A DNA stretch of 64,000 nucleotides from Roseobacter ponti (GTDB lineage: Bacteria > Pseudomonadota > Alphaproteobacteria > Rhodobacterales > Rhodobacteraceae). Positions 18,089-25,405 of this stretch are shown here, piece after piece (positions within the stretch are counted from its first letter, which is position 1; every line of letters begins with the position of its first letter). The translations under genes and the position numbers were made by a program. The stretch spans positions 806,001-870,000 of the forward strand of contig NZ_CP048788.1 in assembly GCF_012932215.1 (NCBI RefSeq), given 5' to 3'. The notes beneath the pieces were generated by a model. The model searched no databases. It was not told the DNA's origin and was given only the letters and a program-made list of their open reading frames with translations.

Positions 18089-18143
18089 ATGATTCCAAGT
18101 ACCTGGGCGATTTTTCTTTTTTCTGTGCCGGGGGGCTCAGCGC

Positions 18144-18159
18144 AGGCAGAAAGGCTGCA
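18144..18159 (+). promoter_or_regulatory. weak sigma-54-type promoter candidate for rsr
   Basis: AGGCAGAAAGGCTGCA has the GG and GC pairs at the -24/-12 spacing (10 bp between) and matches eight of twelve non-N consensus positions. It would place the transcript start near 18170, just before the GGAAGAG ribosome site of rsr, leaving almost no leader. The poor match and the altered GAFTGA loop of RtcR make this uncertain. Confidence 0.35.
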
Positions 18160-18181
18160 CCAGAAGAGAAGGAAGAGAGAA

Positions 18182-19738
18182 ATGGCAAACAAATCCGTGT
18201 TTGCATCGATCAAAGGCCGGTTGCTGCCCGCAGCTGATACGCTCAACGCTGCGGGAGCGCCGGCCTATACGCTGACCGATGCACATGCCCTGGCGCAGGT
18301 CGCAATGACCGGTACCTTCGGCGAAACATTCTATCAGGATCCGATGCAGGAGCTGAGCCGCACGCTTGCGCTTGCAAACCGGGTGGATGCATCCTTCCTC
18401 GCGAAAACCGCCATTTATGTCCGCAAAAACGGGCATATGAAGGATATGCCGGCGTTTCTGCTGGCAGCTCTGGCGGGGCGTGATCCGGTGCTCTTCTGCG
18501 CGGCCTTCGGCCGTGTCGTGGACAATGGCAGGATGCTGCGAACCTTCGTGCAGATCATGCGGTCGGGTCAGACGGGGCGAAAATCGCTCGGCTCTGCGCC
18601 GAAGCGGATGGTATCTGTTTGGCTCAATGAGGCGTCCGACCGGGCGCTTTTGCAGGCGAACGTCGGCAACGACCCCTCGCTGGCGGATGTCATTAAGATG
18701 GTGCACCCGAAACCGGCATCACCGGCGCGTGAAGCGCTTTTTGCCTGGATTATCGGAAAGCCGTGTGACGTCGCTCTTCTGCCGTCTCAGCTGCAGGATT
18801 ACCTGTGGTTCAAAGAGACCGGCAGGGGGGCCGTGCCGGATGTGCCGTTTCAGATGCTGACGCAACTGCCTCTGACCCCGAAACACTGGGGACAGATCGC
18901 AAAAAACGCGTCCTGGCAGATGACCCGGATGAACCTGAACACGTTTCAGCGTCACGGGGTTCTGGAGATGCGCAACATACGGCGTCTTGTGGCCGCACGG
19001 CTGCGGGATCCTGCACTGATCGCAAAGGCACGGGTTTTCCCGTACCAGCTGATGACAGCGTATCAGGCCCTGTCGCCGGAGATCCCTGAGGAGATCCGAG
19101 AGGCACTGCACGATGCGATGGAGCTGTCAGTTGCCAATGTGCCGGTGCTGCCGGGGCAGGTGGTTATCTGCCCGGATGTCTCCGGGTCGATGTCGGGCGC
19201 TGTGACTGGTTACCGTAAAGGGGCCACCACAGCGACGCGGTTTGTAGATGTCGCGGCCCTTGTGGCTGCTGCGATCCTGCGCCGGAATCCGTCCGCCACT
19301 GTGCTGCCTTTTGAGCTGACGGTGCGTGATACGCGTCTTGAGCCGCGGGACACGATCCTGACGAACGCTGCACGCCTGGCGGATGAGTGGGGCGGCGGGA
19401 CGAACTGTGCCGCACCGCTCGACTGGCTGCTGGAACGCGGGCGCAACCCTGATCTGGTGATCATGGTCTCTGATAATCAGTCCTGGGCTCATGCTCAGGC
19501 CGGTAACCGGGGCACTTTGATGATGCAGAGATGGGAGGTGCTGAAGCGGCGCAATGCAAATGCCCGGCTCGTGTGCATCGATATCGCCCCTTACGGGACG
19601 ACGCAGGCGCCGGAGCGTGAGGACGTGCTGAACATCGGCGGGTTTTCGGACACGGTCTTTGACCAGATCGCGGCATTTGCTGCGGGAACACTCGGGGCGG
19701 CCCACTGGGTCGGCCGGATCAATGAGACAGAACTGTAA
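18182..19738 (+). CDS. rsr: Ro60 orthologue (TROVE domain plus vWA domain)
   Basis: The 518-residue protein has the TROVE/HEAT-repeat ring (about residues 15-330) and a C-terminal von Willebrand A domain with an intact MIDAS: CPDVSGSMSG, then GGGTNCAAP and MVSDNQSW. Ro proteins bind misfolded RNAs in their ring and Y RNAs on its outer face; in bacteria Rsr works with PNPase-type exonucleases. I use the ATG at 18182 (GGAAGAG upstream, MANKSVFASIKGR start); the frame is open to 18089. It is the first gene of the presumed RtcR-controlled transcript and is followed by the Y RNA array and rtcB. Confidence 0.94.
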   Translation: MANKSVFASIKGRLLPAADTLNAAGAPAYTLTDAHALAQVAMTGTFGETFYQDPMQELSRTLALANRVDASFLAKTAIYVRKNGHMKDMPAFLLAALAGRDPVLFCAAFGRVVDNGRMLRTFVQIMRSGQTGRKSLGSAPKRMVSVWLNEASDRALLQANVGNDPSLADVIKMVHPKPASPAREALFAWIIGKPCDVALLPSQLQDYLWFKETGRGAVPDVPFQMLTQLPLTPKHWGQIAKNASWQMTRMNLNTFQRHGVLEMRNIRRLVAARLRDPALIAKARVFPYQLMTAYQALSPEIPEEIREALHDAMELSVANVPVLPGQVVICPDVSGSMSGAVTGYRKGATTATRFVDVAALVAAAILRRNPSATVLPFELTVRDTRLEPRDTILTNAARLADEWGGGTNCAAPLDWLLERGRNPDLVIMVSDNQSWAHAQAGNRGTLMMQRWEVLKRRNANARLVCIDIAPYGTTQAPEREDVLNIGGFSDTVFDQIAAFAAGTLGAAHWVGRINETEL

Positions 19739-19750
19739 GAAAGGAAAAAC

Positions 19751-19881
19751 GACCCCGGCGAATGCCGATGGAACTACAGCTTCAAATGCCCGGGATGCAG
19801 GTAGAAATCCTGCCACCGCATCAGCGGTGTGGCTCAAAAGACAGAGCACGGAAGTTTCATCGACCCTTTGTCGCCGGGGTC
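19751..19881 (+). ncRNA. Y RNA-like element 1 with permuted tRNA mimic
   Basis: The ends pair perfectly over 11 bp (19751-19761 with 19871-19881). An internal loop (AATGC on the left, ACCCTTTG on the right) follows, then an 8-bp stem (19766-19773 with 19855-19862, one G-U). The core is a tRNA mimic in permuted order: a T-arm-like hairpin (stem 19797-19801/19809-19813, 7-nt loop TAGAAAT), an acceptor-like hairpin of 6 bp closed by ATCA (19814-19819/19824-19829), and a D arm GCTC/GAGC (19832-19835/19844-19847). This is the layout known for bacterial Y RNAs next to rsr. The T loop has lost the TTCGAAT sequence. Confidence 0.85.
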
Positions 19882-19888
19882 TGAACAA

Positions 19889-20033
19889 GGATCCGGCGAA
19901 TGCTGGTGGAACTACATTGTTAATATTGGTGTCGCGGGTTCGAATCCTGCCGTGGGCTGTGCTTCCTGTTGCAGTCTGCGTAGCTCAGTCAGGCAGAGCA
20001 CAGATGTTTCACCGTTCCCTTGTCGCCGGAACC
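19889..20033 (+). ncRNA. Y RNA-like element 2 with permuted tRNA mimic
   Basis: The terminal stem pairs 19892-19899 with 20023-20030 exactly, plus two GC pairs beyond an A-A mismatch. The second stem is 19904-19911 with 20007-20014, with compensatory differences from element 1. The core has a canonical T arm (GCGGG, loop TTCGAAT, CCTGC at 19934-19950), a 7-bp acceptor-like stem rich in G-U (19951-19957 with 19974-19980) closed by a 16-nt loop instead of free ends, then TA and a D arm GCTC/GAGC (19983-19986/19996-19999) with a GG-containing loop. The T-acceptor-D order is a circular permutation of tRNA. Confidence 0.87.
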
Positions 20034-20038
20034 CACGG

Positions 20039-20114
20039 TGGAAGGTAGCTCAACCGGCAGAGCACTGGTTTTTGGTATCAGGGGCTGCAGGTTCGAACTC
20101 TGCCCTTCCAGCCA
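20039..20114 (+). tRNA. tRNA-Gln(UUG)-like gene inside the RNA-repair operon
   Basis: All parts of a canonical 76-nt tRNA are present in normal order: a perfect 7-bp acceptor (TGGAAGG with CCTTCCA), TA at 8-9, D arm GCTC/GAGC with loop AACCGGCA, anticodon stem CTGGT/ATCAG with loop TTTTGGT (anticodon TTG), a 5-nt variable loop, T arm GCAGG/TCTGC with loop TTCGAAC, discriminator G and an encoded CCA. The U1-A72 pair, G10, U35, G36 and G73 agree with glutamine identity. It begins 5 bp after Y element 2. It may be a working tRNA, a spare repair substrate or a decoy; the last two are inference. Confidence 0.85.
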
Positions 20115-20134
20115 GACACAAAGAAAGGAAAACA

Positions 20135-20211
20135 TCCGGGGGAATGCCCGTGGGATTACATCGTTTGAACCGGTCGCCGAAAGGCATCTCACGACTGACT
20201 TGTCCCCCGGA
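20135..20211 (+). ncRNA. Y RNA-like element 3, minimal form without tRNA mimic
   Basis: The ends pair perfectly over 9 bp (20135-20143 with 20203-20211). The same AATGC and CTTGT loop residues follow, then an 8-bp second stem with one G-U (20149-20156 with 20186-20193). Instead of a tRNA-like core there is only a short arm capped by GAAA (GCC at 20176-20178, GGC at 20183-20185). At 77 nt it is about half the size of the other elements. The shared basal part suggests it can bind Ro but lacks the usual effector module. Confidence 0.75.
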
Positions 20212-20214
20212 CCC

Positions 20215-20363
20215 GGGGCCTGAAATGCCCGCTAGGATTACAGGGTACACGCCCTCCCTGTCACGGGGAGGGGCATCCCGAACGGGGTGCCATGCCGGTT
20301 CGAATCCGGTCCGGCGCATGCCGGTGGCGAAAAATCATCCTGGCACCGCCTTGTTCGGGCCCT
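20215..20363 (+). ncRNA. Y RNA-like element 4 with a chain of tRNA-like hairpins
   Basis: The terminal stem pairs 20216-20224 with 20354-20362 (one G-U) and the second stem 20231-20238 with 20337-20344; AATGC and CTTGT loops are conserved. The core is a contiguous series of hairpins: 20253-20271 (6 bp, 7-nt loop containing TGTCAC, like a tRNA-Asp anticodon arm), 20272-20291 (8 bp, loop GAAC, like a long variable arm), a T arm at 20294-20310 (loop TTCGAAT) and an acceptor-like hairpin at 20311-20324. No clear D arm follows. The GC-rich terminal stem ends near a T5 run (20365-20369), so part of the transcript may stop here before rtcB. Confidence 0.75.
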
Positions 20364-20387
20364 GTTTTTAAACTGAAGGTAAAGATT

Positions 20388-21788
20388 ATGACTGAAACAC
20401 AGATTACATCCGATACACTGAAATCCTGGGGGCACCTGCCCGGCAGGGCCTTTGGGCAGGCGCTGGAAATGGCGCAGGCTGCCGCGGCGGCAGGCGATGA
20501 CCTGAGCGCGATCCGGGATCGGATTGAGGTGCTGAAACCCGCCCCTGTCACGCCGTTGCAAAACGCGGGCGATGTGCCGTTTCATTTCAACATTGAGGCG
20601 TCGGACGACCCTGACGAGGTGAAAAACCTCGGCCAGGTGCGCGAGACGATGATGGCGGTGATGCGCACGCCGACCGTGGTGTCGGCGGCCGTGATGCCGG
20701 ACGCCTGTCCGGCAGGGCCGGTGGGTACGATCCCTGTGGGCGGTGTGGTGGCGGCGCGTAACGCGATCCATCCGGGCATGCATTCGGCCGACATCTGCTG
20801 TTCGGTGATGATGACCGATATGGGCAATGCCGATCCGAAAGCGGTGCTGGATGCTGCTGAACAGATCACGCATTTCGGTCCCGGCGGGCGGGCGAACGGG
20901 CGGCGTTATACGCTGTCGCAAAAGCTGATGGATGCGTTTCGGGAGAACCCGTTTCTGAACAACCCGAAAATCCTGCGCATGGCGGTGGAACATCTGGGCA
21001 CCCAGGGTGACGGCAACCATTTTCTGTTTGTCGGGCGGTCGCGCGCGACCGGTCGGACGGCGATGATTACCCACCACGGCTCACGCGGGCCGGGGGCGGT
21101 GCTCTATAAGCTGGGAATGCAGGTGGCCGAGCGGTTCCGCAGAGAACTCTCGCCCGACACGCTGAAGCAAAATGCCTGGATTCCGGCGGATACTCAGGAG
21201 GGCCGTGACTACTGGGCGGCACTGCAGCTCATCCGCAAGTGGACCAAAGCCAACCACAACGCGCTGCATCAGGCGACGGTGGAGGGTGCAAAGGCGCAGC
21301 CAGGAGAGCGGTTCTGGAATGAGCACAACTTCGTCTTCCGCCGCGATGACCTGTATTTTCACGGCAAGGGGGCAACCCCCGCCTGGGGTGATTACGCTCA
21401 GGATGCGACGGGGCTGACGCTGATTCCGCTCAATATGTCTGAGCCGGTTCTTGTCGTGCGTGGCAAGGATGCCGATCACGGGTTGGGGTTCTCGCCGCAT
21501 GGCGCGGGGCGCAACTTCTCGCGCTCCGAGCACAAGCGGCGCATGGGCGATGTCACAGCGCAGCAGGCGCTGGAGGCGGAGACCGCAGGGCTTGATATCC
21601 GCTTTCCCGCAGGCGGTATCGATGCCTCGGAGCTGCCTTCGTCTTATAAAGACGCGGCGTCGGTGGTGGCGCAGATCGACAAATTCGGTCTGGCGGATAT
21701 CGAGGATTACATCGACCCTTACGGGTGTATGATGGCCGGCGATATCCCGCCTTTCTGGATGGAGCGCAAGAAAAGGCGCCGCAGATAA
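20388..21788 (+). CDS. rtcB: RNA-splicing ligase RtcB
   Basis: RtcB joins RNA 2',3'-cyclic phosphate or 3'-phosphate ends to 5'-OH ends using GTP and Mn2+. The 466-residue product has the metal-site segment HSADICCSVMM (Cys), GTQGDGNHF, THHGSRGPG, EHNFVFRR, and SPHGAGRNFSR, in which the His receives GMP. I start at the ATG at 20388 (AAGGT upstream); the longer open frame would run through Y RNA element 4. It is the last gene of the locus, followed by a good terminator. No rtcA (RNA 3'-phosphate cyclase) is present nearby. Confidence 0.94.
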   Translation: MTETQITSDTLKSWGHLPGRAFGQALEMAQAAAAAGDDLSAIRDRIEVLKPAPVTPLQNAGDVPFHFNIEASDDPDEVKNLGQVRETMMAVMRTPTVVSAAVMPDACPAGPVGTIPVGGVVAARNAIHPGMHSADICCSVMMTDMGNADPKAVLDAAEQITHFGPGGRANGRRYTLSQKLMDAFRENPFLNNPKILRMAVEHLGTQGDGNHFLFVGRSRATGRTAMITHHGSRGPGAVLYKLGMQVAERFRRELSPDTLKQNAWIPADTQEGRDYWAALQLIRKWTKANHNALHQATVEGAKAQPGERFWNEHNFVFRRDDLYFHGKGATPAWGDYAQDATGLTLIPLNMSEPVLVVRGKDADHGLGFSPHGAGRNFSRSEHKRRMGDVTAQQALEAETAGLDIRFPAGGIDASELPSSYKDAASVVAQIDKFGLADIEDYIDPYGCMMAGDIPPFWMERKKRRRR

Positions 21789-21794
21789 ACGAAG

Positions 21795-21823
21795 GCCCGC
21801 ATCTTTCTGGTGCGGGCTCTTTT
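21795..21823 (+). terminator. rho-independent terminator after rtcB
   Basis: A perfect 7-bp stem (GCCCGCA with TGCGGGC) and a 9-nt loop are followed by TCTTTT, 7 bp after the rtcB stop. It ends the RNA-repair operon and separates it from the convergent DyP gene. Confidence 0.85.
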
Positions 21824-21829
21824 ACGGTC

Positions 21830-23425
21830 TCAGAGCAGGGCCAGATACCGCAGGGCGGCCATGCCGGGCAGAAAGAAATACTCACCCCCGGCCATCTGCA
21901 CAAAGGTCTGCACTTCAATGCGCCGGCGCAGCGGGTCTTCGGGCAGTGTCATCCAGCCATCGGGGCCGACCAGCGGATCAACCTCTTCAAAAAGCGTATG
22001 GAAATCCGAATTCAGGAGCCAGGTCTGCTGCACGAATTCGAACTGCCGCGCGATATCGGTGTTCAGGCACATAAAGAGCAGGCCGCGGTCCGCGCCATCG
22101 TCTTTGCCGGGATCTTTAAGGTTGCTGCCGTATTTACGCGCGCGGCGCAAAATCCGGTGATTGTTCGCTGCGGAAAGCAGTGTGTCTTTCATACTCTCTT
22201 CCGGTGCCAGAGAGTCGCGTGGGTTGGCGCGGCGCACGTGGCTGCCCAGCGGACAGCCGAACCCGTGTCTGTCCTTGTCGAAAAACAGAAATTCGTTGTC
22301 CGGCAGGTCGTTCCTGCCTGCAGGGGCAGCGCCCCCGGGGCGCAGCAGGTGGCCCTCTTTGTCGCGGCCCACAACGCGGGCTGCAATCCAGTCGGCAGTG
22401 ATATGGGTGGCGTCCGGGTCTTTGCTCTGAATGATTTCGGAGGCTTTGTTCATCGCATTCCAGAAAGCAGCAACATCCTGATGCAGCTCACGCACCACCA
22501 GATAACTGCCGTTCCGGCCGAAATCATAAAACCCACGTGCCTCGGCATGTGGCCTGAGCCCTGCGCGTTCCGGTCTGCCGCCATCTTCGGCGTCGGGTTC
22601 ACCGGGAACAACCGGGCCGGGCGGGTGCTCCTGATGGCCGTTGCTGTACCCGAGCAGGAACTCGCCCAGTGGCACGCCGTGCACCGGATCAGGCTCCGTC
22701 ACCGGCCCGCCGCCGCGTTCAACCGCACCATCGGCGTCATAGGGCAGCGGTTGCGATAACCCGTCGGCAAAGCCGAAATGCTCGCGGCTGATGCCGGAGC
22801 TTTCCACATCCAGCAGCAGGGGCAACTGGTGCACAATCTTTACACCGTGCGGTTCAAGTGCCGCGCGCGCCTCTTCCACCAGAGCATCGGCATCAGCCTC
22901 GGTATGCGCATAAAGCAGGATCAGCGCATGTACGGTAAGATCCGTGGCGATGTGCGAGGACACTTTCTCAGGCCCTACGCTGTAGGCCTCAGGCGCATCA
23001 ATCGTCTCGGGGGCGGCGACATTGCCGCTCCAGCGCGGACCGCCCTTAATCACGGTATCCAGCCATTTGTCTTTGCGCCGGTCACCCAGTCTGCGCAGCC
23101 GGTCCTCCTGAAACATACCTTCACGAAAAGCGGGTGCGAAAGATGCCAGTGTGGCCTCCGAAAGCCCGATCCGTTCGAGCCCTGAAGCGGTAAAGGCAAT
23201 CGCGGCGGCGCGATCCAGGAGTTTGCCACGCCCGGTGCGCGCAGCTTCGGTAACAGGAATTTTTTCGTTCAGCGCTGAAACCCAGGCCCCTCCGGCGTCA
23301 AGGGGCAGTGCAACGAAAAGAGAGCGCCCGGTTTCGAGACGGCCAAATCCGCTGACCACCAGCGCCTGGGTGTCGGCAGCAACAGGCGCACTGAGTTTCC
23401 AGTTCGGGGATGGGTTTTGCATCAC
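21830..23425 (-). CDS. DyP-type haem peroxidase
   Basis: The 531-residue protein has the DyP signature GFADGLSQP (the GxxDG distal Asp, about residue 218), the GSHVRRANPRDS segment with the catalytic Arg region, and the NHRILRR proximal His area. DyP enzymes oxidise dyes, aromatics and porphyrin-like substrates with H2O2. There is no signal or Tat peptide and no cargo-loading tail that I can see, and no encapsulin gene. It starts at a GTG (23425) directly followed by an ATG (23422), overlapping the membrane-protein stop, so the two genes are translationally coupled. Confidence 0.88.
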   Translation of the reverse strand: MMQNPSPNWKLSAPVAADTQALVVSGFGRLETGRSLFVALPLDAGGAWVSALNEKIPVTEAARTGRGKLLDRAAAIAFTASGLERIGLSEATLASFAPAFREGMFQEDRLRRLGDRRKDKWLDTVIKGGPRWSGNVAAPETIDAPEAYSVGPEKVSSHIATDLTVHALILLYAHTEADADALVEEARAALEPHGVKIVHQLPLLLDVESSGISREHFGFADGLSQPLPYDADGAVERGGGPVTEPDPVHGVPLGEFLLGYSNGHQEHPPGPVVPGEPDAEDGGRPERAGLRPHAEARGFYDFGRNGSYLVVRELHQDVAAFWNAMNKASEIIQSKDPDATHITADWIAARVVGRDKEGHLLRPGGAAPAGRNDLPDNEFLFFDKDRHGFGCPLGSHVRRANPRDSLAPEESMKDTLLSAANNHRILRRARKYGSNLKDPGKDDGADRGLLFMCLNTDIARQFEFVQQTWLLNSDFHTLFEEVDPLVGPDGWMTLPEDPLRRRIEVQTFVQMAGGEYFFLPGMAALRYLALL

Positions 23426-25062
23426 AGATCCCTCATCCAGGTGCGGATGTCGCCCGGCGTCATCTCACTTTTACGCAGTCCTGTGGCGACCCGGTGGTTG
23501 CGCTCAACCTGATCGACCGACAGTCCGGGATAGGCGCTGTACCAGAAACGGCTCACACTGCGCGAGGCCAGCGCCCAGTTTTTAAAGCGGCGCCCGTGGC
23601 TGGCGCCGTCAAAAATCAGATAGCGTGTTGGCGGAAAGCCCACGCCGCACCCCCAGGCCAGGGTCAGCCCCACATGTGCCTTCTCGATGAAATCATCGAG
23701 ATATGAGCCCCAGCTCTGGTCAAAATTACTCACAAAAAGCAGCTGGCTGTTGTTGTTAAGAAAGGCCCAGTGGGCGAAATGCACCGTTCGCATGCTGCCC
23801 AGATACCCGGTGGTCGCTTTGACCCGCAGCAAAAGCCCGAGACCGCGATGCCCTGTACGCACGATCAGCGTGCGCAGGACACCCGGGCGCACATTGACGA
23901 TGGAGCCCATATGGTTCTGCGAAATCCAGTCTTCGCGCCGGGCCATCTGAGCGACCATATCGGCATCCACCGGTGGCGCGTCCTGCGAGGTATCCCGGCG
24001 TTCCAGATAGCGCAGCCACAGAATCGTCGCCGGCACTGTAAAGAGCATGCCAAGCTGTCCCAGCAGCACGGTGCGTACCACCGGCCAGTTCCAGTCATCA
24101 AAACCGCCCTCCGCAAGGCCCAGTCCGGCGAGCAGCCCGACAAAGCACAGCGCGAGAATGATCAGGATCACCAGCGGCGGGACGACGATCAGCAGGATCA
24201 GAGGCAGGTTGCGCAGCACGAAACGCGCAAGGCTGAAGCCCGTGGTGACTTCGGTGCCGGGGAGCGGATCAAACTTTCTGACAATGCCAAAAGCGAGAAC
24301 CGCAAAGAGCACGATCACCAGAGTGACGAAAATCTGCGGGTCGAGCCAGGCGGCAATCAGGATGCCCGGGGCGGAAAAGACTGCGATGACAAAGGTCACA
24401 AAGAGGAGCAGGCGGATGATATCGCCGATGCGCTGTGCCATCGGCACCCGGGCGGGCGCCGGTTCGTCAAGCCAGGGATGATCGGGCAGCATTGCGTCGC
24501 GCAGCCTGCGATGCACCTCCTGCAGGCTCGCGTTGCGATAGGGGGTCGGCCCCTGGTTGTCGGGATTGTCGAGTTCGGCCCGCAGCGCCCGGAAAAGGCG
24601 GGCATCGTTGAGGATACGGTCGCGCGCGAGACCGCGGTTGCCGTGATGAAAAACGCTGGGAGCGCCTGCGCGGGCTTCGAGATAGCGGGTCGCGGGCACA
24701 GAGGAGCCTTCGGCTGTGACTTTGTGATACAGCGGGCCGTCTTCATCGAGCGGTGCCTTGCAGCACCGGATGATCTCGCGCAGGGCCTCGCCCATAAGCG
24801 CGTCGGCCTGTTTCCAGAAATCGGCGGGCTCCCCGTCGAAGTTTGCTTCAAGGATAAGGGTCGGATCATAGCTGGAATTCGTGAACACGCTGATCGACAT
24901 GAAGTGCAGACACGGGATACCCTCTCTGAGCCGCGCAAAGTTGTCGACCGTTCCGCCGGACGGGTGGTCCTCACGGTCTTTGAGGTCTTCGATAAGTGAC
25001 GCGACACGGGCTGCACTTTCGGGGCGCACTTCGAGTGCGACGGAGAGTGTGACCTGTTTCAT
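23422..25062 (-). CDS. membrane protein coupled to the DyP peroxidase (unknown family)
   Basis: I do not recognise a named family for these 546 residues. The first 130 or so are soluble and have alternating strands and helices like a dimeric alpha/beta-barrel domain. About four hydrophobic segments follow between residues 210 and 350. The last 190 residues are soluble again, and the stretch with MRTVHFAHWAFLNNNSQ and FVSNFDQSWGSYLDDF looks like a second domain of the same type as the N-terminus. DyP proteins share that fold, so it may hold or feed the peroxidase at the inner membrane. The 4-bp overlap with the DyP gene supports a shared job. Confidence 0.6.
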   Translation of the reverse strand: MKQVTLSVALEVRPESAARVASLIEDLKDREDHPSGGTVDNFARLREGIPCLHFMSISVFTNSSYDPTLILEANFDGEPADFWKQADALMGEALREIIRCCKAPLDEDGPLYHKVTAEGSSVPATRYLEARAGAPSVFHHGNRGLARDRILNDARLFRALRAELDNPDNQGPTPYRNASLQEVHRRLRDAMLPDHPWLDEPAPARVPMAQRIGDIIRLLLFVTFVIAVFSAPGILIAAWLDPQIFVTLVIVLFAVLAFGIVRKFDPLPGTEVTTGFSLARFVLRNLPLILLIVVPPLVILIILALCFVGLLAGLGLAEGGFDDWNWPVVRTVLLGQLGMLFTVPATILWLRYLERRDTSQDAPPVDADMVAQMARREDWISQNHMGSIVNVRPGVLRTLIVRTGHRGLGLLLRVKATTGYLGSMRTVHFAHWAFLNNNSQLLFVSNFDQSWGSYLDDFIEKAHVGLTLAWGCGVGFPPTRYLIFDGASHGRRFKNWALASRSVSRFWYSAYPGLSVDQVERNHRVATGLRKSEMTPGDIRTWMRDL

Positions 25063-25405
25063 GTCAGGCTGATCTGCTGCACGGCGCCGGCATAAAAACC
25101 GGGGAAACAGGCAGCATGGTGACCGGATTGCATGGCAATATCCTTCCGGCGGGTTGCGTGGAATACCTTAATACACGCTATCAGAGTACCCCTTTCTGTA
25201 AAAAAATCAAACCTGCCGGCGACCCGGGCCTGAAACATGGGCCTTCAGGACTCCCGCAATGATGATGACCTCGGGCGGCGGCGCGTCATGTGGCGGGCCC
25301 CGGTCCGGTTCCGACAGGCGGAAAAGCGACCTGACCGGCCACGGCTGTGCGGGGTGATCCAGCGGGCGATGCCGGAAGAAACACACAAACCGGGAGGCGT
25401 TTTTT
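25063..25405. other. intergenic region upstream of the GDPD gene
   Basis: No gene is convincing here. It should hold the promoters of the divergent DyP-associated and GDPD units. The inverted repeat AGGCGTTT at 25395-25402 with its complement at 25413-25420 straddles the start of a very short open frame described next. Confidence 0.4.

Noticed and set aside
18092-18140. A second sigma-54-like site in the rsr upstream region
   Set aside because: The GG seen at 18103-18104 has no GC at the correct spacing.
18010-18246. N-terminal extension of RtcR
   Set aside because: The family starts at MKKNVVLGFLGT. The extra residues come from the AT-rich intergenic DNA and contain the inverted repeat.
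19659-20371. Several open frames of 60-180 codons on both strands between rsr and rtcB
   Set aside because: They have no recognisable products or ribosome sites and lie across the paired stems of the Y RNA elements and the tRNA; the structured-RNA reading explains the sequence much better.
20292-20387. N-terminal extension of RtcB
   Set aside because: It overlaps Y RNA element 4 and lacks homology; AAGGT before 20388 supports the later start.
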